This document shows positions 15,798 through 23,801 of a stretch of 46,683 nucleotides of DNA, in pieces. Numbering within the stretch: the stretch's first letter is position 1; each line of letters starts with the position of its first letter. The stretch comes from Bacillota bacterium (GTDB lineage Bacteria; Bacillota; Clostridia; Christensenellales; UMGS416), in assembly GCA_023410875.1 (NCBI GenBank), contig JAEYPH010000096.1:1-46683 (forward strand). Reading direction: 5' to 3'. Under the pieces are notes generated by a model, which did not search any database, had not been told where the DNA came from, and saw nothing but the letters and a program-made list of their open reading frames with translations. Position numbers and translations under genes: made by a program.

Positions 15798-17119
15798 TTG
15801 ATCCTCTGAAACAGGCTCAGGAAGAAACCCTCGGTGCCGTCCACCGGGGGCAGCAATTGCAGTATATGGCCGGCGGCGCGCTCACGAAGACCCTCGGGTA
15901 GGAAGGTCTCCAGGCCGCAGGGCCGCCAGCCGCGCTCCCGGCGCAGGAATTCCGCGGCGATGTCCTCGTTCTCGGCGCGGTTGATCGTGCACGTGGAGTA
16001 TAGCAGACGCCCGCCAATCTCCACGAGTTCGCTGACGTTGCGCAGGATTTTGATCTGCGTCTGCGTAAGGCCGGCGATGTCCTCGGCGCGGCGGCTCACC
16101 TTGATGTCCGGGCTGCCCCAGGCCACGCCCAGGCCGCTGCACGGCGCGTCCACGATGGCAAAGCGGAAGCTGCGTCGGTCGCCAAAGCGGGCGTCGTGCA
16201 GCTCCGCCGTGGCGTTCACCTTGAGGCGGCGGAAGGTCTCGCGCATCAGGCCCACCCGGTGGCGGTGCACGTCCCACGCGGTGATCGTGCAATCGCCGCC
16301 CAGCGCGTCGGCGATGCACGCGGACTTGCCACCGGGAGCGGCGCAGGCGTCCAGTATCGTGGCGCCCAGCCCGGCGGCGGCGGCGGCTGTGCGGCTCACG
16401 AGGATGGACGCCTCACCCTGGGCGGTGGCGCGGCCATCCTGGAACAGCGGCCACGCCGTCAGGTCGCTGCCCTTCACGCGGAAGGCGCCGGCGGCATGGG
16501 CACAGGGCTCATGGTCTATTTCGGATTCCTTCAGATAGGCTTCCAGCCCCTGAGCCGTGCCCCCGGCCAGGCCGTTGGCGCGCACCGTGGCATGGTAGCG
16601 CGGCTCCCAGCCCAGCAGCGCCTCGGCATGCTCGGGCTGTTCCTTGAGCCACAGCTCCACGACGAAGCGGGGCCAGCTGTATTTCACGCTCAGGTGGCCC
16701 ACCGGATCGGCCTCGGGGTCGGGCAGTTTGGGCTGCTTACCGTCACGGATCACGTTGTGCAGCACGGCGTTCACGACCGCCGCCCTTCCGGAAAAGCCCT
16801 CGCTCTTGGCCAGTTCCACGGCGCTGTCCACGGCGGCGAAGTCCGGAACGGCGTCCATGTACATCAGCTGGCAAGCGCCCATGCGCACGAGGTTGACAAG
16901 CTTGGGCGGCGTCTGGGCGAAGTCCAGACGGCCCTGCAGCGCGCTGTCTATGGCGTACAGCTTGTCCAGAGTCTGATAGAGCAGCTTGCGGGCAAAGCGG
17001 CCCTCCCGCTCCTCCAGGCCCTGAAAGCGCTGCTTGGCGGCCAGGTCGGCATAGCTGCGCTGGATCAGCACGTCGTTGAGCGCGTCCAGCGCCGCTTTTC
17101 TCGCCACATCAATACCCAT
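15794..17119 (-). CDS. rsmB: 16S rRNA (cytosine967-C5)-methyltransferase RsmB
   Basis: A 441-residue two-domain protein. The N-terminal NusB-like RNA-binding domain covers about residues 1-140 (RKAALDALNDVL, REGRFARKLLYQTLDKLY). The SAM-dependent methyltransferase domain has DACAAPGGKSACIAD, DAPCSGLGVAWGSPD and LLYSTCTINRAENED, holding both catalytic-loop cysteines. Start set at ATG 17119 (MGIDVARKAALDAL), which overlaps the fmt stop by 11 bases; a longer frame to 17140 adds seven residues. Confidence 0.95.
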   Translation of the reverse strand: MGIDVARKAALDALNDVLIQRSYADLAAKQRFQGLEEREGRFARKLLYQTLDKLYAIDSALQGRLDFAQTPPKLVNLVRMGACQLMYMDAVPDFAAVDSAVELAKSEGFSGRAAVVNAVLHNVIRDGKQPKLPDPEADPVGHLSVKYSWPRFVVELWLKEQPEHAEALLGWEPRYHATVRANGLAGGTAQGLEAYLKESEIDHEPCAHAAGAFRVKGSDLTAWPLFQDGRATAQGEASILVSRTAAAAAGLGATILDACAAPGGKSACIADALGGDCTITAWDVHRHRVGLMRETFRRLKVNATAELHDARFGDRRSFRFAIVDAPCSGLGVAWGSPDIKVSRRAEDIAGLTQTQIKILRNVSELVEIGGRLLYSTCTINRAENEDIAAEFLRRERGWRPCGLETFLPEGLRERAAGHILQLLPPVDGTEGFFLSLFQRIK

Positions 17120-18053
17120 CAAATACCGTCCCTTCCGCAATGCGGCAGCCGCACAGATAGTCCCGGGCGCTCATGCGCCGCTTGCCCGGCAGCTGGATCT
17201 CCTGCACGCGGATGCTGCCGCAGCCGGTACCCACGGCCATGCCGGTCTTAAGTGAGCACACCAAGTGTCCAGGCGGTATCGCCGCGTCGCCCACGGTAGT
17301 TCGCCAGATCTTTACCGTCGCGCCGCCCAGCGTAGTCCACGCCCCCGGCCACGGCGTCACGCCGCGAATCTGGTTGTGGATGTCCGCTGCGCTGCGGTTC
17401 CAATCGATGCGCCCGTCGTCCTTATTGAGCATCGGGAAGTGGGTGGCCGCCCCATGGTCCTGGGGCGTGGGCACCAGCGTGCCGGCCTTAAGCGCCGTGA
17501 GAGCCTCCAGCAGCGCCTGCGCACCCAGCGCCGCCAGCCGCTCGAAGAGCTGCCCGGCGTTCTCCTGCGGGTCTATGGCCGTGCGCCGCTGCAGCAGCAT
17601 GTCGCCGGTGTCGATGCCGGCGTCGGTCTTCATGATCGTGATGCCGGTTTCGGTCTCTCCGTGGATGATGGCCCACTGTATCGGCGCGGGGCCGCGGTAT
17701 TTGGGCAGCAGCGAGCCGTGCACGTTGAAGCACCCATGGCGCGGGATGTCCAGCACCTTCTGGCTTAGAATCTGACCGAAGGCCGCCGTGACCATGAGGT
17801 CGGGCTGCAGCGCCTCCAGCGCCGCGACGCCCTCCTTGCGGCGGATGCGCTCGAACTCGAACACCGGCAGGCCCATGCCCAGCGCCGCGCACTTGACCGG
17901 CGACGAGCACGCCCGCTGGCCCCGGTCCCGCGGGCGGTCCGGCTGGGTGAAGACGCCCACCACGGAGTAACCGGCCTCCACCAGCGCCGTCAAAGACGGC
18001 ACGGCAAAGTCCGGCGTACCCAAAAAGACAATTCTCAGGTTTCTATCTGCCAC
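17109..18053 (-). CDS. fmt: Methionyl-tRNA formyltransferase
   Basis: A 314-residue enzyme that formylates initiator Met-tRNA using 10-formyltetrahydrofolate. Seen: IVFLGTPDFAVPSL at the N-terminus, the catalytic NVHGSLLPKYRGPAPIQWAI (Asn and His) and TDAGIDTGDML (Asp), then a C-terminal OB-fold domain. It overlaps def by 19 bases. def and fmt are a functional pair: one adds and the other removes the formyl group. Confidence 0.96.
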   Translation of the reverse strand: MADRNLRIVFLGTPDFAVPSLTALVEAGYSVVGVFTQPDRPRDRGQRACSSPVKCAALGMGLPVFEFERIRRKEGVAALEALQPDLMVTAAFGQILSQKVLDIPRHGCFNVHGSLLPKYRGPAPIQWAIIHGETETGITIMKTDAGIDTGDMLLQRRTAIDPQENAGQLFERLAALGAQALLEALTALKAGTLVPTPQDHGAATHFPMLNKDDGRIDWNRSAADIHNQIRGVTPWPGAWTTLGGATVKIWRTTVGDAAIPPGHLVCSLKTGMAVGTGCGSIRVQEIQLPGKRRMSARDYLCGCRIAEGTVFDGY

Positions 18054-18505
18054 AGTTCTCCTTCGACGACATCGGAATACAGCTTGCCGTCCAGGTGCTC
18101 GATCTCGTGCACCAATGCCAATCCCATGATCTCCGTGCCTTCAATGATGTATTCGTCGCCGTGACGGTCGAAGGCGCGCACCTTGACATAGGCCGGCCGC
18201 TTGGTCTTGCCGCGCAGGCCGGGCAGGCTCAGGCAGCCTTCCTCAAATTCCGCCTCGCCGCTGGTCTCCAGGATCTCGGGGTTCACGAGTTCGACCTTTT
18301 CCTCGCCCATGTCGATGACGGCCACCCGGCGCAACACGCCCACCTGGGGGGCCGCCAGGCCCGCGCCGTCCTGCGTAGCCTCCAGCGTTTCGAAAAGGTC
18401 GTCGATCAGGTCGGAAAGTCTCTTGTCGAAGTTGGTTACGGGTTTGCTGACCTTACGCAGCTCGGCCTCGTTCTTTTTGATCGTCAGTATTTTCCTCAAT
18501 GCCAA
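18035..18505 (-). CDS. def: Peptide deformylase
   Basis: A 156-residue metallo-enzyme that removes the N-formyl group from nascent proteins. All three motifs are present: GAGLAAPQVG, EEGCLSLPG and HEIEHLDG (HExxH metal site). The start was set at TTG 18505, ten bases after CAGGAG, giving MALRKILTIKKNEAELR, a normal family start. The longer frame to 18595 adds 30 unlikely residues. It is the first gene of the operon. priA, which often precedes def, is not here. Confidence 0.93.
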   Translation of the reverse strand: MALRKILTIKKNEAELRKVSKPVTNFDKRLSDLIDDLFETLEATQDGAGLAAPQVGVLRRVAVIDMGEEKVELVNPEILETSGEAEFEEGCLSLPGLRGKTKRPAYVKVRAFDRHGDEYIIEGTEIMGLALVHEIEHLDGKLYSDVVEGELWQIET

Positions 18506-18649
18506 GTATTTCACACTCCTGTAAACAATCACCAATGGCGGGACCGGTGCGATGGCATCCATTTCACCGGTACCCTTTATTTTAACATAAAACAACGTTG
18601 GGGAACAGCCTGGTGTGACTGATGATGCGCATACGATGCTGTTGTTCTC

Positions 18650-18686
18650 AGGGGATTCTTCGGCCGTTTACGGCCTCAGAATGACA
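18650..18686. repeat. Right half of the TGTCATTCC...GAATGACAG repeat upstream of def
   Basis: GGGGATTCTTCGGCCG...CGGCCTCAGAATGACAG matches the right end of the copies at 14418-14669. A decayed left-end-like piece (GAACGCGGCGAGG) follows near 18719-18731, so the element has been rearranged. Confidence 0.7.
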
Positions 18687-18802
18687 GCATGGTATGCGAC
18701 GCCGCACTTGTCCTGTCCGAACGCGGCGAGGGAACCCATACAAAATGCCGTTGTCGGCGCAGCCGTCATAGAGAACCAGCAGCTAAGGTCGCAAGAAATA
18801 AT

Positions 18803-18840
18803 AAGCGCCCAACAGGATTTCTGTATCCCAGTGGGCGTTT
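18803..18840 (-). terminator. Terminator of the MerR-to-DUF3795 gene set
   Basis: AAGCGCCCA (18803-18811) pairs with TGGGCGTTT (18832-18840) apart from one mismatch, with inner ACAG/CTGT pairs. Leftward it continues TTATTATTTC. It lies 25 bases past the DUF3795 stop. Confidence 0.65.
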
Positions 18841-18865
18841 ACAGGTCGCAGACATTGCGCACTTC

Positions 18866-19529
18866 CTAATTTCCATATTGGCCATACACATAAGGCAGAA
18901 TCGTCCATGTAACATCGTCAGCCGCAATTGTCTTTGTGTGGATTTCAGGTTTTAACCCTTGATATAAATGATGTGCCTTATCGCAAGGATTTTTATGACA
19001 CTTTTGGCATTTATCAACGCCATTGTCTGCCGCGCATTTCAAGGAGTCGCATCCAAAGGCTTTATCCAATCCCCCTGTATGGCAGCCGTCACACAATACC
19101 ATATCATCGCCCCAATACCCCCCCGTCGCCTACGCCCCCCGCGTATACGCGTATCAGCCGCTCTTTCAGTTCCGCCCGGAATTCCTCGCTGATTGTTCCG
19201 CCGGCATAATGCACACACAAATCGCACCGGTGTCCGCAACTGGCATAGACCGCCTGTTCCTTCGGAAATGGTTTGCGGTTTGGTTTTTTCTTGCTTAGAA
19301 TAAGCTGCTTGACGGCTTCGAGCGTTTCCAAATCGGTAACAGAGATACAGTTTCCGTCAACACGGAAATCATAACGGTTTTCGTATATTCGGATGGCAAC
19401 AATCGTTTCTCCGTTTTCACAGAACTGTAATTGATCCTTGCCGTCGCCTACTTCATCCAACACGTATTTACCGCGTAGAAAGCGCATCGTTTCTTCGCTC
19501 ACCTTTTGCAGTTCGGTTTTTTCATTCAT
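18866..19529 (-). pseudogene. DUF3795-type Cys-rich protein gene, split by a one-base frameshift
   Basis: The first frame starts at ATG 19529 (MNEKTELQKVSEETMRFLRG), runs through ASCGHRCDLCVHYAGG and stops at 19104. The second frame continues directly as YWGDDMVLCDGCHTGG, then CDSLKCAADNGVDKCQKCHKNPCDKA, and ends at 18866. Together they make one protein of about 220 residues with the CGxxCxxC and CDGC zinc-type pattern of DUF3795 proteins. The break is in a run of seven C (19118-19124, G on the coding strand); six would restore the frame. It may be a sequencing error, a true lesion or a slippage site. The start overlaps the UDG-like gene stop (ATGA). Confidence 0.8.
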
Positions 19530-20134
19530 TTTACAATCTCCATCATCCTGCGGATGTCGTCCGCAACGCAATCGCGCTTGAACTTTTCGATCAGCAGGTT
19601 CTTGCCTGTCATAATGTACGACGGGAACACGCGGATACCGCCCCAAAAATATTCGTTGTGCCTGATCTTGCCGGTGGCATCCGACGGGATCACGTTCTTT
19701 TTCGTCTCGGCTTTCGTGATCATGTTGACCGCCTTTTTCGCCACGTCACCCATCAGCATGATCACCTTGAGATTGCCAAACAACAAGAGCTCGGCCTTCA
19801 AAATCGGCAGGTGCGCCTTTATGACGCCGGGATCCACCGTGTTCTCCATCTTCGCGGACTTTACGGCAGTGGTGACGTATATCCCCCTGGCGAGGATGTC
19901 ACGCATGCTATTGACCGGCACGCCGGCGGCGTGAAACAGGCCGAGGGTCGACTTCATATAGTCGGGTTCAGGGGCCGTGCTGTAAAATCCATCCTCCGGG
20001 TTTTGGGGCGGAACCTCGCTGATCATGATGACCTTGACGCTTTCCGGGTCGAGTTCGCAGTCGGGGAATTGCAGGGATTCGGCGGCAAGTCCGTTTTGCA
20101 CGGCGATGTCCGTCAAATAGGCTTTGATATTCAT
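19526..20134 (-). CDS. Uracil-DNA glycosylase family-like protein
   Basis: A 202-residue protein. KVIMISEVPPQNPEDGFY (about 34-51), GIYVTTAVKSAK (about 84-95) and KVIMLMGDVAKKAVNMI (about 122-138) follow the three-strand layout of the UDG superfamily. The canonical catalytic motifs are not clear, so enzymatic activity on uracil DNA is uncertain. It is 14 bases downstream of the unknown gene and overlaps the DUF3795 start by four bases, which suggests a shared operon and perhaps linked roles. Confidence 0.65.
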   Translation of the reverse strand: MNIKAYLTDIAVQNGLAAESLQFPDCELDPESVKVIMISEVPPQNPEDGFYSTAPEPDYMKSTLGLFHAAGVPVNSMRDILARGIYVTTAVKSAKMENTVDPGVIKAHLPILKAELLLFGNLKVIMLMGDVAKKAVNMITKAETKKNVIPSDATGKIRHNEYFWGGIRVFPSYIMTGKNLLIEKFKRDCVADDIRRMMEIVK

Positions 20135-20148
20135 GGCTGTGCTCTCCT

Positions 20149-20703
20149 CTATTCGTTTATTTCAAACCGATGCTCGCAGAATTTTTCACCATTGGAACTG
20201 ATAGGTGAAGATACGGTTTCTACTAAGCGTAACTTCACGCCGAGAAAATATTGAAAATGAAACTTCACATGGCCGCTACAGCAGCCACAAAATGTAAGAG
20301 AAACGGTTGCGGGTTTTGACAGCTTACTTATAATCGGGCATACACATTGATATTTTCCGTTTTCCACATAATTGTCCCAGAAAATACTCAACGTTCCATC
20401 CTCATTTTGTCTGCAATGAGGTTGTTCGTATAAGCTCATCGCGTTTATTATTTTGATACGTTCTTCCAATGGCTTGTCTATAAATCTAACCATAAATTCG
20501 GCGGAAGGCGCATTCTTGTTGCAGCCCTGCACCTCCATAATGGAAAGGATTTGGTCTTTTGATAGCAAGTGATCCATTTGCTCTGCAAACGCAACTTTTT
20601 CTTCAGGCGTTTCATCTTCGACTCCGGAAAAAATAAATTTCTCCATGATTTCCGCCGGAATGCCTTTGTTGAGCATCGTCTGCTTGATTTGCTTTATGTT
20701 CAT
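20149..20703 (-). CDS. Unknown protein with a Cys-rich C-terminal half (DUF6062/L-2-amino-thiazoline-like not established)
   Basis: A 184-residue soluble protein I do not recognise. The N-terminal half is helical (MNIKQIKQTMLNKGIPAEIMEKF, PEEKVAFAEQMDHLLS). The C-terminal half carries MSLYEQPHCRQNEDG, YQCVCPII, TFCGCCSGH and EKFCEHRFEINE, a set of Cys/His residues fit for metal binding. The CGCCSGH-H pattern recalls proteins whose expression is tied to MerR regulators, but that is context only. The start at ATG 20703 is behind AGGAAG. It overlaps the 3' part of the merR frame by 92 bases in another frame. Confidence 0.7.
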   Translation of the reverse strand: MNIKQIKQTMLNKGIPAEIMEKFIFSGVEDETPEEKVAFAEQMDHLLSKDQILSIMEVQGCNKNAPSAEFMVRFIDKPLEERIKIINAMSLYEQPHCRQNEDGTLSIFWDNYVENGKYQCVCPIISKLSKPATVSLTFCGCCSGHVKFHFQYFLGVKLRLVETVSSPISSNGEKFCEHRFEINE

Positions 20704-21643
20704 AAGAAAACTTCCTATCAGCAATTTTTATCTTAATCGGTACGAAAACGTCCTGCTGGTATTGATGAAACTTGCCGACAATATCCCATGGCAGGATTTC
20801 CTCGATCATTTCAACGCGCTGCAGCGTGCCTTGCGCATCGGCGTCAAGCTCATAATTGTCGCTTCCGTTTATCCAATCCCGCAGAAGAAGGAAGGTGTCG
20901 TCCATATCGGCCATGAAGGAACTGGTTATGGCGTATAACCCGCCCGGAAAATCCTCATCAACATAAGGCGTAGCGTTTTCATACTCATTCGGGATTTTCA
21001 TGAGCATGATCCACTCGCCCTTTGGCTCTTTCCTGAAAAAACAATTTCGAAACCCGGGATCGGGCATAAAACCATATTTCGCAAACAGATTCTCGTCCAA
21101 CCCCTCCACCTGCCCTGTTCTCATGCGGGAAGTCAACACCCGCATGGGCGGCAGGCGGATAACCCGAACATCATGCAGCCGCAACGCCTCGCGGCTGATT
21201 TCCGATAGCTTCTCAAAGGATATGGCTTCGTTTCTTTCAGATGGAGCGAGGCGTTTTTCCGTTTCTTCATACAGCAAGGTGATAGCGGATATTTTCTTGA
21301 TTCCGCTCATCAGCATTTTGTGGAGAAAATCGTCTACGACGTGGCGCAGTTCCGATAAGGCTGAAATTTCTCCGTCAAGCGTTTCAAGCTTTTCCACAAA
21401 AGCTTGAATCAGCGCCGCCGTACTCTCACTCTTGAATATCACGACAATGTCTTTAACCGGGATTTGAAGTTTGCGGAGTACGATAATCTGCTTTAGTCGT
21501 TCCAAAGCGTCAGTGTCATAATAACGCTGAGATTTGTTATCGGGATGACTGCTCCAAAGCATTCCCACTTGCTCATAATATCTGAGCGTCCTGCTGGAGA
21601 TGCCGTAGACGTCAACCACTTCATTGATTCTTACCAAATCCAT
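20612..21643 (-). CDS. MerR-family regulator with GyrI-like ligand domain
   Basis: A 343-residue regulator. The N-terminal winged helix (VRINEVVDVYGISSRTLRYYEQVGML, then YYDTDALERLKQIIVLRKL) is a typical MerR domain, followed by a coiled coil (about 75-115). From about 150 to 305 a GyrI-like effector domain is seen (PPMRVLTSRMRTG, EWIMLMKIPNEYENATPY, RVEMIEEILPWD). The last 36 or so residues, after DVFVPIKIKI, look like read-through into the next gene in another frame. A frameshift or late stop is therefore possible. It heads the leftward operon and has its own MerR-type promoter. Confidence 0.85.
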   Translation of the reverse strand: MDLVRINEVVDVYGISSRTLRYYEQVGMLWSSHPDNKSQRYYDTDALERLKQIIVLRKLQIPVKDIVVIFKSESTAALIQAFVEKLETLDGEISALSELRHVVDDFLHKMLMSGIKKISAITLLYEETEKRLAPSERNEAISFEKLSEISREALRLHDVRVIRLPPMRVLTSRMRTGQVEGLDENLFAKYGFMPDPGFRNCFFRKEPKGEWIMLMKIPNEYENATPYVDEDFPGGLYAITSSFMADMDDTFLLLRDWINGSDNYELDADAQGTLQRVEMIEEILPWDIVGKFHQYQQDVFVPIKIKIADRKFSYEHKANQADDAQQRHSGGNHGEIYFFRSRR

Positions 21644-21665
21644 ATCAAATCACCGCCATACCCAT

Positions 21666-21696
21666 ATTATACAAGTTGACGCAAGGTCAATTTCAA
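21666..21696 (-). promoter_or_regulatory. MerR-type promoter with 19-bp spacer and central dyad
   Basis: On the minus strand TTGAAA (21696-21691), a 19-base spacer and TATAAT (21671-21666). The spacer contains TTGAC-CTTGC-GTCAA, a dyad placed as in MerR-activated promoters, where the regulator untwists an overlong spacer. It drives the merR gene itself, so self-regulation is inferred. Confidence 0.75.
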
Positions 21697-21818
21697 TGGT
21701 TGTTTTTAGGATTTATCAAAATATGAGGTTTGCGGTCTCTGAATAACAGAAGGGACGCCGTACTATTGGGAGCAACACCGTATTTTCACCTTTTTTGTCG
21801 AATCAAGTCGATACAGCG

Positions 21819-21954
21819 TGTGCATAACCGCACACACCACACCGCACTTGTCCACAGAATTTATCCACAGGTTGTTGGTAAAGCCGCTGTAATTACCATT
21901 CACGCAGGCTTCGGCACAACTCGCGCTGTGAAAGCCCTTCCGGCCTGTGGATAA
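21819..21954. other. Cluster of DnaA-box-like 9-mers in the merR-uxaC gap
   Basis: Perfect DnaA boxes TTATCCACA at 21861-21869 and its complement TGTGGATAA at 21946-21954; one-mismatch boxes TTGTCCACA at 21848-21856 and TGTGCATAA (reverse) at 21819-21827. AT-rich stretches flank them at about 21698-21725 and 21781-21800. No protein-coding gene is apparent between 21644 and 22086. No dnaA, dnaN or plasmid rep gene is in the window. Confidence 0.55.
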
Positions 21955-22012
21955 CACCAAACGACAGCTTCGACAGTGCATCGCAGCTTGCAGATGAACC
22001 AAAACAGGCGGC

Positions 22013-22041
22013 TTTGCATGCTCCGGCCATTGGTCTATAAT
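22013..22041 (+). promoter_or_regulatory. Promoter of uxaC
   Basis: TTTGCA (22013-22018), 17-base spacer, perfect TATAAT (22036-22041), giving a leader of about 40 bases before the ATG at 22087. Confidence 0.7.
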
Positions 22042-22086
22042 GGAAGTGCCGACCATATCAAAACATATACATACGGAGGGCACGCC

Positions 22087-23487
22087 ATGAAACCCTTTCT
22101 GAACGAGGACTTCCTGCTGGCCACGCCCACGGCCCGCCGGCTGTACCACGACATCGCCGAAAATCTGCCCATCATCGATTACCACTGCCACCTGAACCCC
22201 GAGCAGATCGAGCAGGACAAGCGCTTCGCCACGATCACCGAGGCGTGGCTGTACGGTGACCACTACAAGTGGCGGGCCATGCGCGCCTGCGGGTTCGAGG
22301 AGGCGCTGGTGACCGGACCTGGAGACGATTATGAGCGCTTTATGGCCTGGGCGGCCACGGTGCAGCGCGCCGTGGGCAACCCTCTGTTCCACTGGACCCA
22401 CCTGGAGCTGCAGCGCTGCTTCGGCATCCACGACGTGCTGACCAGCGCCACTGCTCCGGACGTATGGAAGCGGGCCAACGAGCGGCTGACCCACTCCTCC
22501 ATGAGCGCCCGGGGGCTCATGCGGCGGTTCCGGGTGGAAGTGGTGTGCACCACCGACGACCCCGCCGACAGCCTGCGCTCCCACAAGGCCATCGCCGAGG
22601 AAGGCGCGCTGAACTGCAAAGTACTGCCAGCCTGGCGGCCGGATCGGTCGCTGACGATCGAGCGCGCCGACTTCCCCGCCTACATCGCAACGTTGGGCGC
22701 CGCCGCCGGTGTGGACATCGCCGACTGGGCGGGGCTTACACGGGCGCTGGCGCTGCGCATGGACCACTTCGCCGCCCACGGCTGCAGCTTGAGCGACCAC
22801 GGCTTCACGCGGCTGCCCTTCACGGCCTGCGCCGATGAGGACGCCGACACCGCGCTCAAGGCCGCCCTCGGCGGCCATACCATAACCGAAGCCCAGGCCG
22901 ACGGCTACAAGACCCGCCTGATGATTTGGCTGGGCCGCGAATATGCCCGCCGGGGCTGGGCCATGCAGCTGCACATAAGCGCGTCGCGCAACAACAACTC
23001 GGCACGCTTTGCCGCCCTGGGGCCGGACACCGGCTATGACGCCATTGCCGACCACGCCGTGGCCGCGCCGCTGCAGGGCTTGCTGGACGCGCTGGAGCGC
23101 GACGGCAGCCTGCCCCGCACCGTCCTTTATAGCCTGAACCCCAAGGATAACTACGTGCTGGCCGCGCTGGCCGGGTGCTATAGCCAAGCCGGCGTGGAGG
23201 GCAAGGTGCAGTTGGGCTCGGCTTGGTGGTATCTGGACCACATCGAGGGCATGGAGCGGCAATTGCGAGACCTGGCCAACGTGGGCCTCTTAAGCCCCTT
23301 TGTGGGCATGCTGACCGATTCCCGCAGCTTTATGTCCTACCCGCGCCACGAGTACTTCCGCCGCATCCTGTGCAACCTCATCGGCAACTGGGTGGAGAAC
23401 GGCGAGTGCCCCGACGACGACGCGATACTGGAGCCGCTGGTGCGCGGCATCTGCTGCGACAACGCCCGGAAGTACTTTAGCTTCTAG
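22087..23487 (+). CDS. uxaC: Glucuronate (uronate) isomerase
   Basis: A 466-residue amidohydrolase-fold enzyme that converts glucuronate to fructuronate and galacturonate to tagaturonate. Seen: NLPIIDYHCHLNPEQI with metal His33 and His35, WLYGDHYKWRAMRACG, CTTDDPADSL, MQLHISASRNNN, SAWWYLDHIEGMERQL and the C-terminal GMLTDSRSFMSYPRHEYFRR. Start at ATG 22087 behind CGGAGGGCACGCC. No other uronate pathway gene (uxaB, uxuA, kdgK) is adjacent. A GH4 glycosidase at the right edge may supply uronic acids. Confidence 0.95.
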   Translation: MKPFLNEDFLLATPTARRLYHDIAENLPIIDYHCHLNPEQIEQDKRFATITEAWLYGDHYKWRAMRACGFEEALVTGPGDDYERFMAWAATVQRAVGNPLFHWTHLELQRCFGIHDVLTSATAPDVWKRANERLTHSSMSARGLMRRFRVEVVCTTDDPADSLRSHKAIAEEGALNCKVLPAWRPDRSLTIERADFPAYIATLGAAAGVDIADWAGLTRALALRMDHFAAHGCSLSDHGFTRLPFTACADEDADTALKAALGGHTITEAQADGYKTRLMIWLGREYARRGWAMQLHISASRNNNSARFAALGPDTGYDAIADHAVAAPLQGLLDALERDGSLPRTVLYSLNPKDNYVLAALAGCYSQAGVEGKVQLGSAWWYLDHIEGMERQLRDLANVGLLSPFVGMLTDSRSFMSYPRHEYFRRILCNLIGNWVENGECPDDDAILEPLVRGICCDNARKYFSF

Positions 23488-23491
23488 ATGT

Positions 23492-23623
23492 GGGCACGCT
23501 GGACATCATGGTGCCATATGCGGCGATATGCTCTGCTCCGCCCACGAGATGCAGGACAACAGCCCCACGGAAGACGTGCTGACGATGTATGACGAGGCGA
23601 CGAGGAGCGGATGGTATCAGTAA
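23492..23623 (+). pseudogene. C-terminal remnant of a URO-D-family protein
   Basis: The frame reads AGHHGAICGDMLCSAHEMQD, then NSPTEDVLTMYDEATRSGWYQ and a stop. This matches the extreme C-terminus of uroporphyrinogen-decarboxylase-family proteins (the intact gene at 29021-29965 ends NVEFGPDMPVENMAAVLDAV). No start codon with a ribosome binding site is seen and the rest of the gene is missing, so it is a decayed fragment just past uxaC. Confidence 0.6.
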
Positions 23624-23640
23624 GGGTACAAAAACAACAA

Positions 23641-23681
23641 AGGAAAGTGGCATCTTTTTACAGAGATGCCACTTTCCTTTT
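23641..23681 (+). terminator. Very strong intrinsic terminator
   Basis: AGGAAAGTGGCATCT and AGATGCCACTTTCCT form a 15-bp stem with an 8-base loop, followed by TTTTC. It ends the uxaC transcript. Confidence 0.9.
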
Positions 23682-23690
23682 CGCAAGCAA

Positions 23691-23762
23691 ACAGGTAATA
23701 ACAAGGAAAAACTTGCAAAGCCCGCGATTATTCGGTAATCTCATCGGGTAACTAAATAATGG
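23691..23762 (+). promoter_or_regulatory. Possible degenerate c-di-GMP-I (GEMM)-like leader before the HD-GYP gene
   Basis: CAAG-GAAAAA-CTTG makes a small stem with an A-rich loop, directly followed by GCAAAGCC (23715-23722), then GGTAATC...CGGGTAAC. The order stem, GCAAAGCC, stem, GGTA/CGGGT resembles the c-di-GMP-I riboswitch, and the next gene is a c-di-GMP hydrolase type. Several conserved positions are missing, so this is only a candidate. Confidence 0.25.
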
Positions 23763-23801
23763 GAAAAAAAGATCAGGCGTCGCCTGTTCAGGAGTATCGG
23801 T

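Noticed and set aside
21763..23262. 499-codon leftward frame opposite uxaC
   Set aside because: Antisense shadow of uxaC; Gly/Val/His-rich and no family resemblance.
23715..23728. GCAAAGCCCGCGA as part of an FMN riboswitch
   Set aside because: The other conserved FMN elements are absent and the gene downstream is HD-GYP, not riboflavin related.
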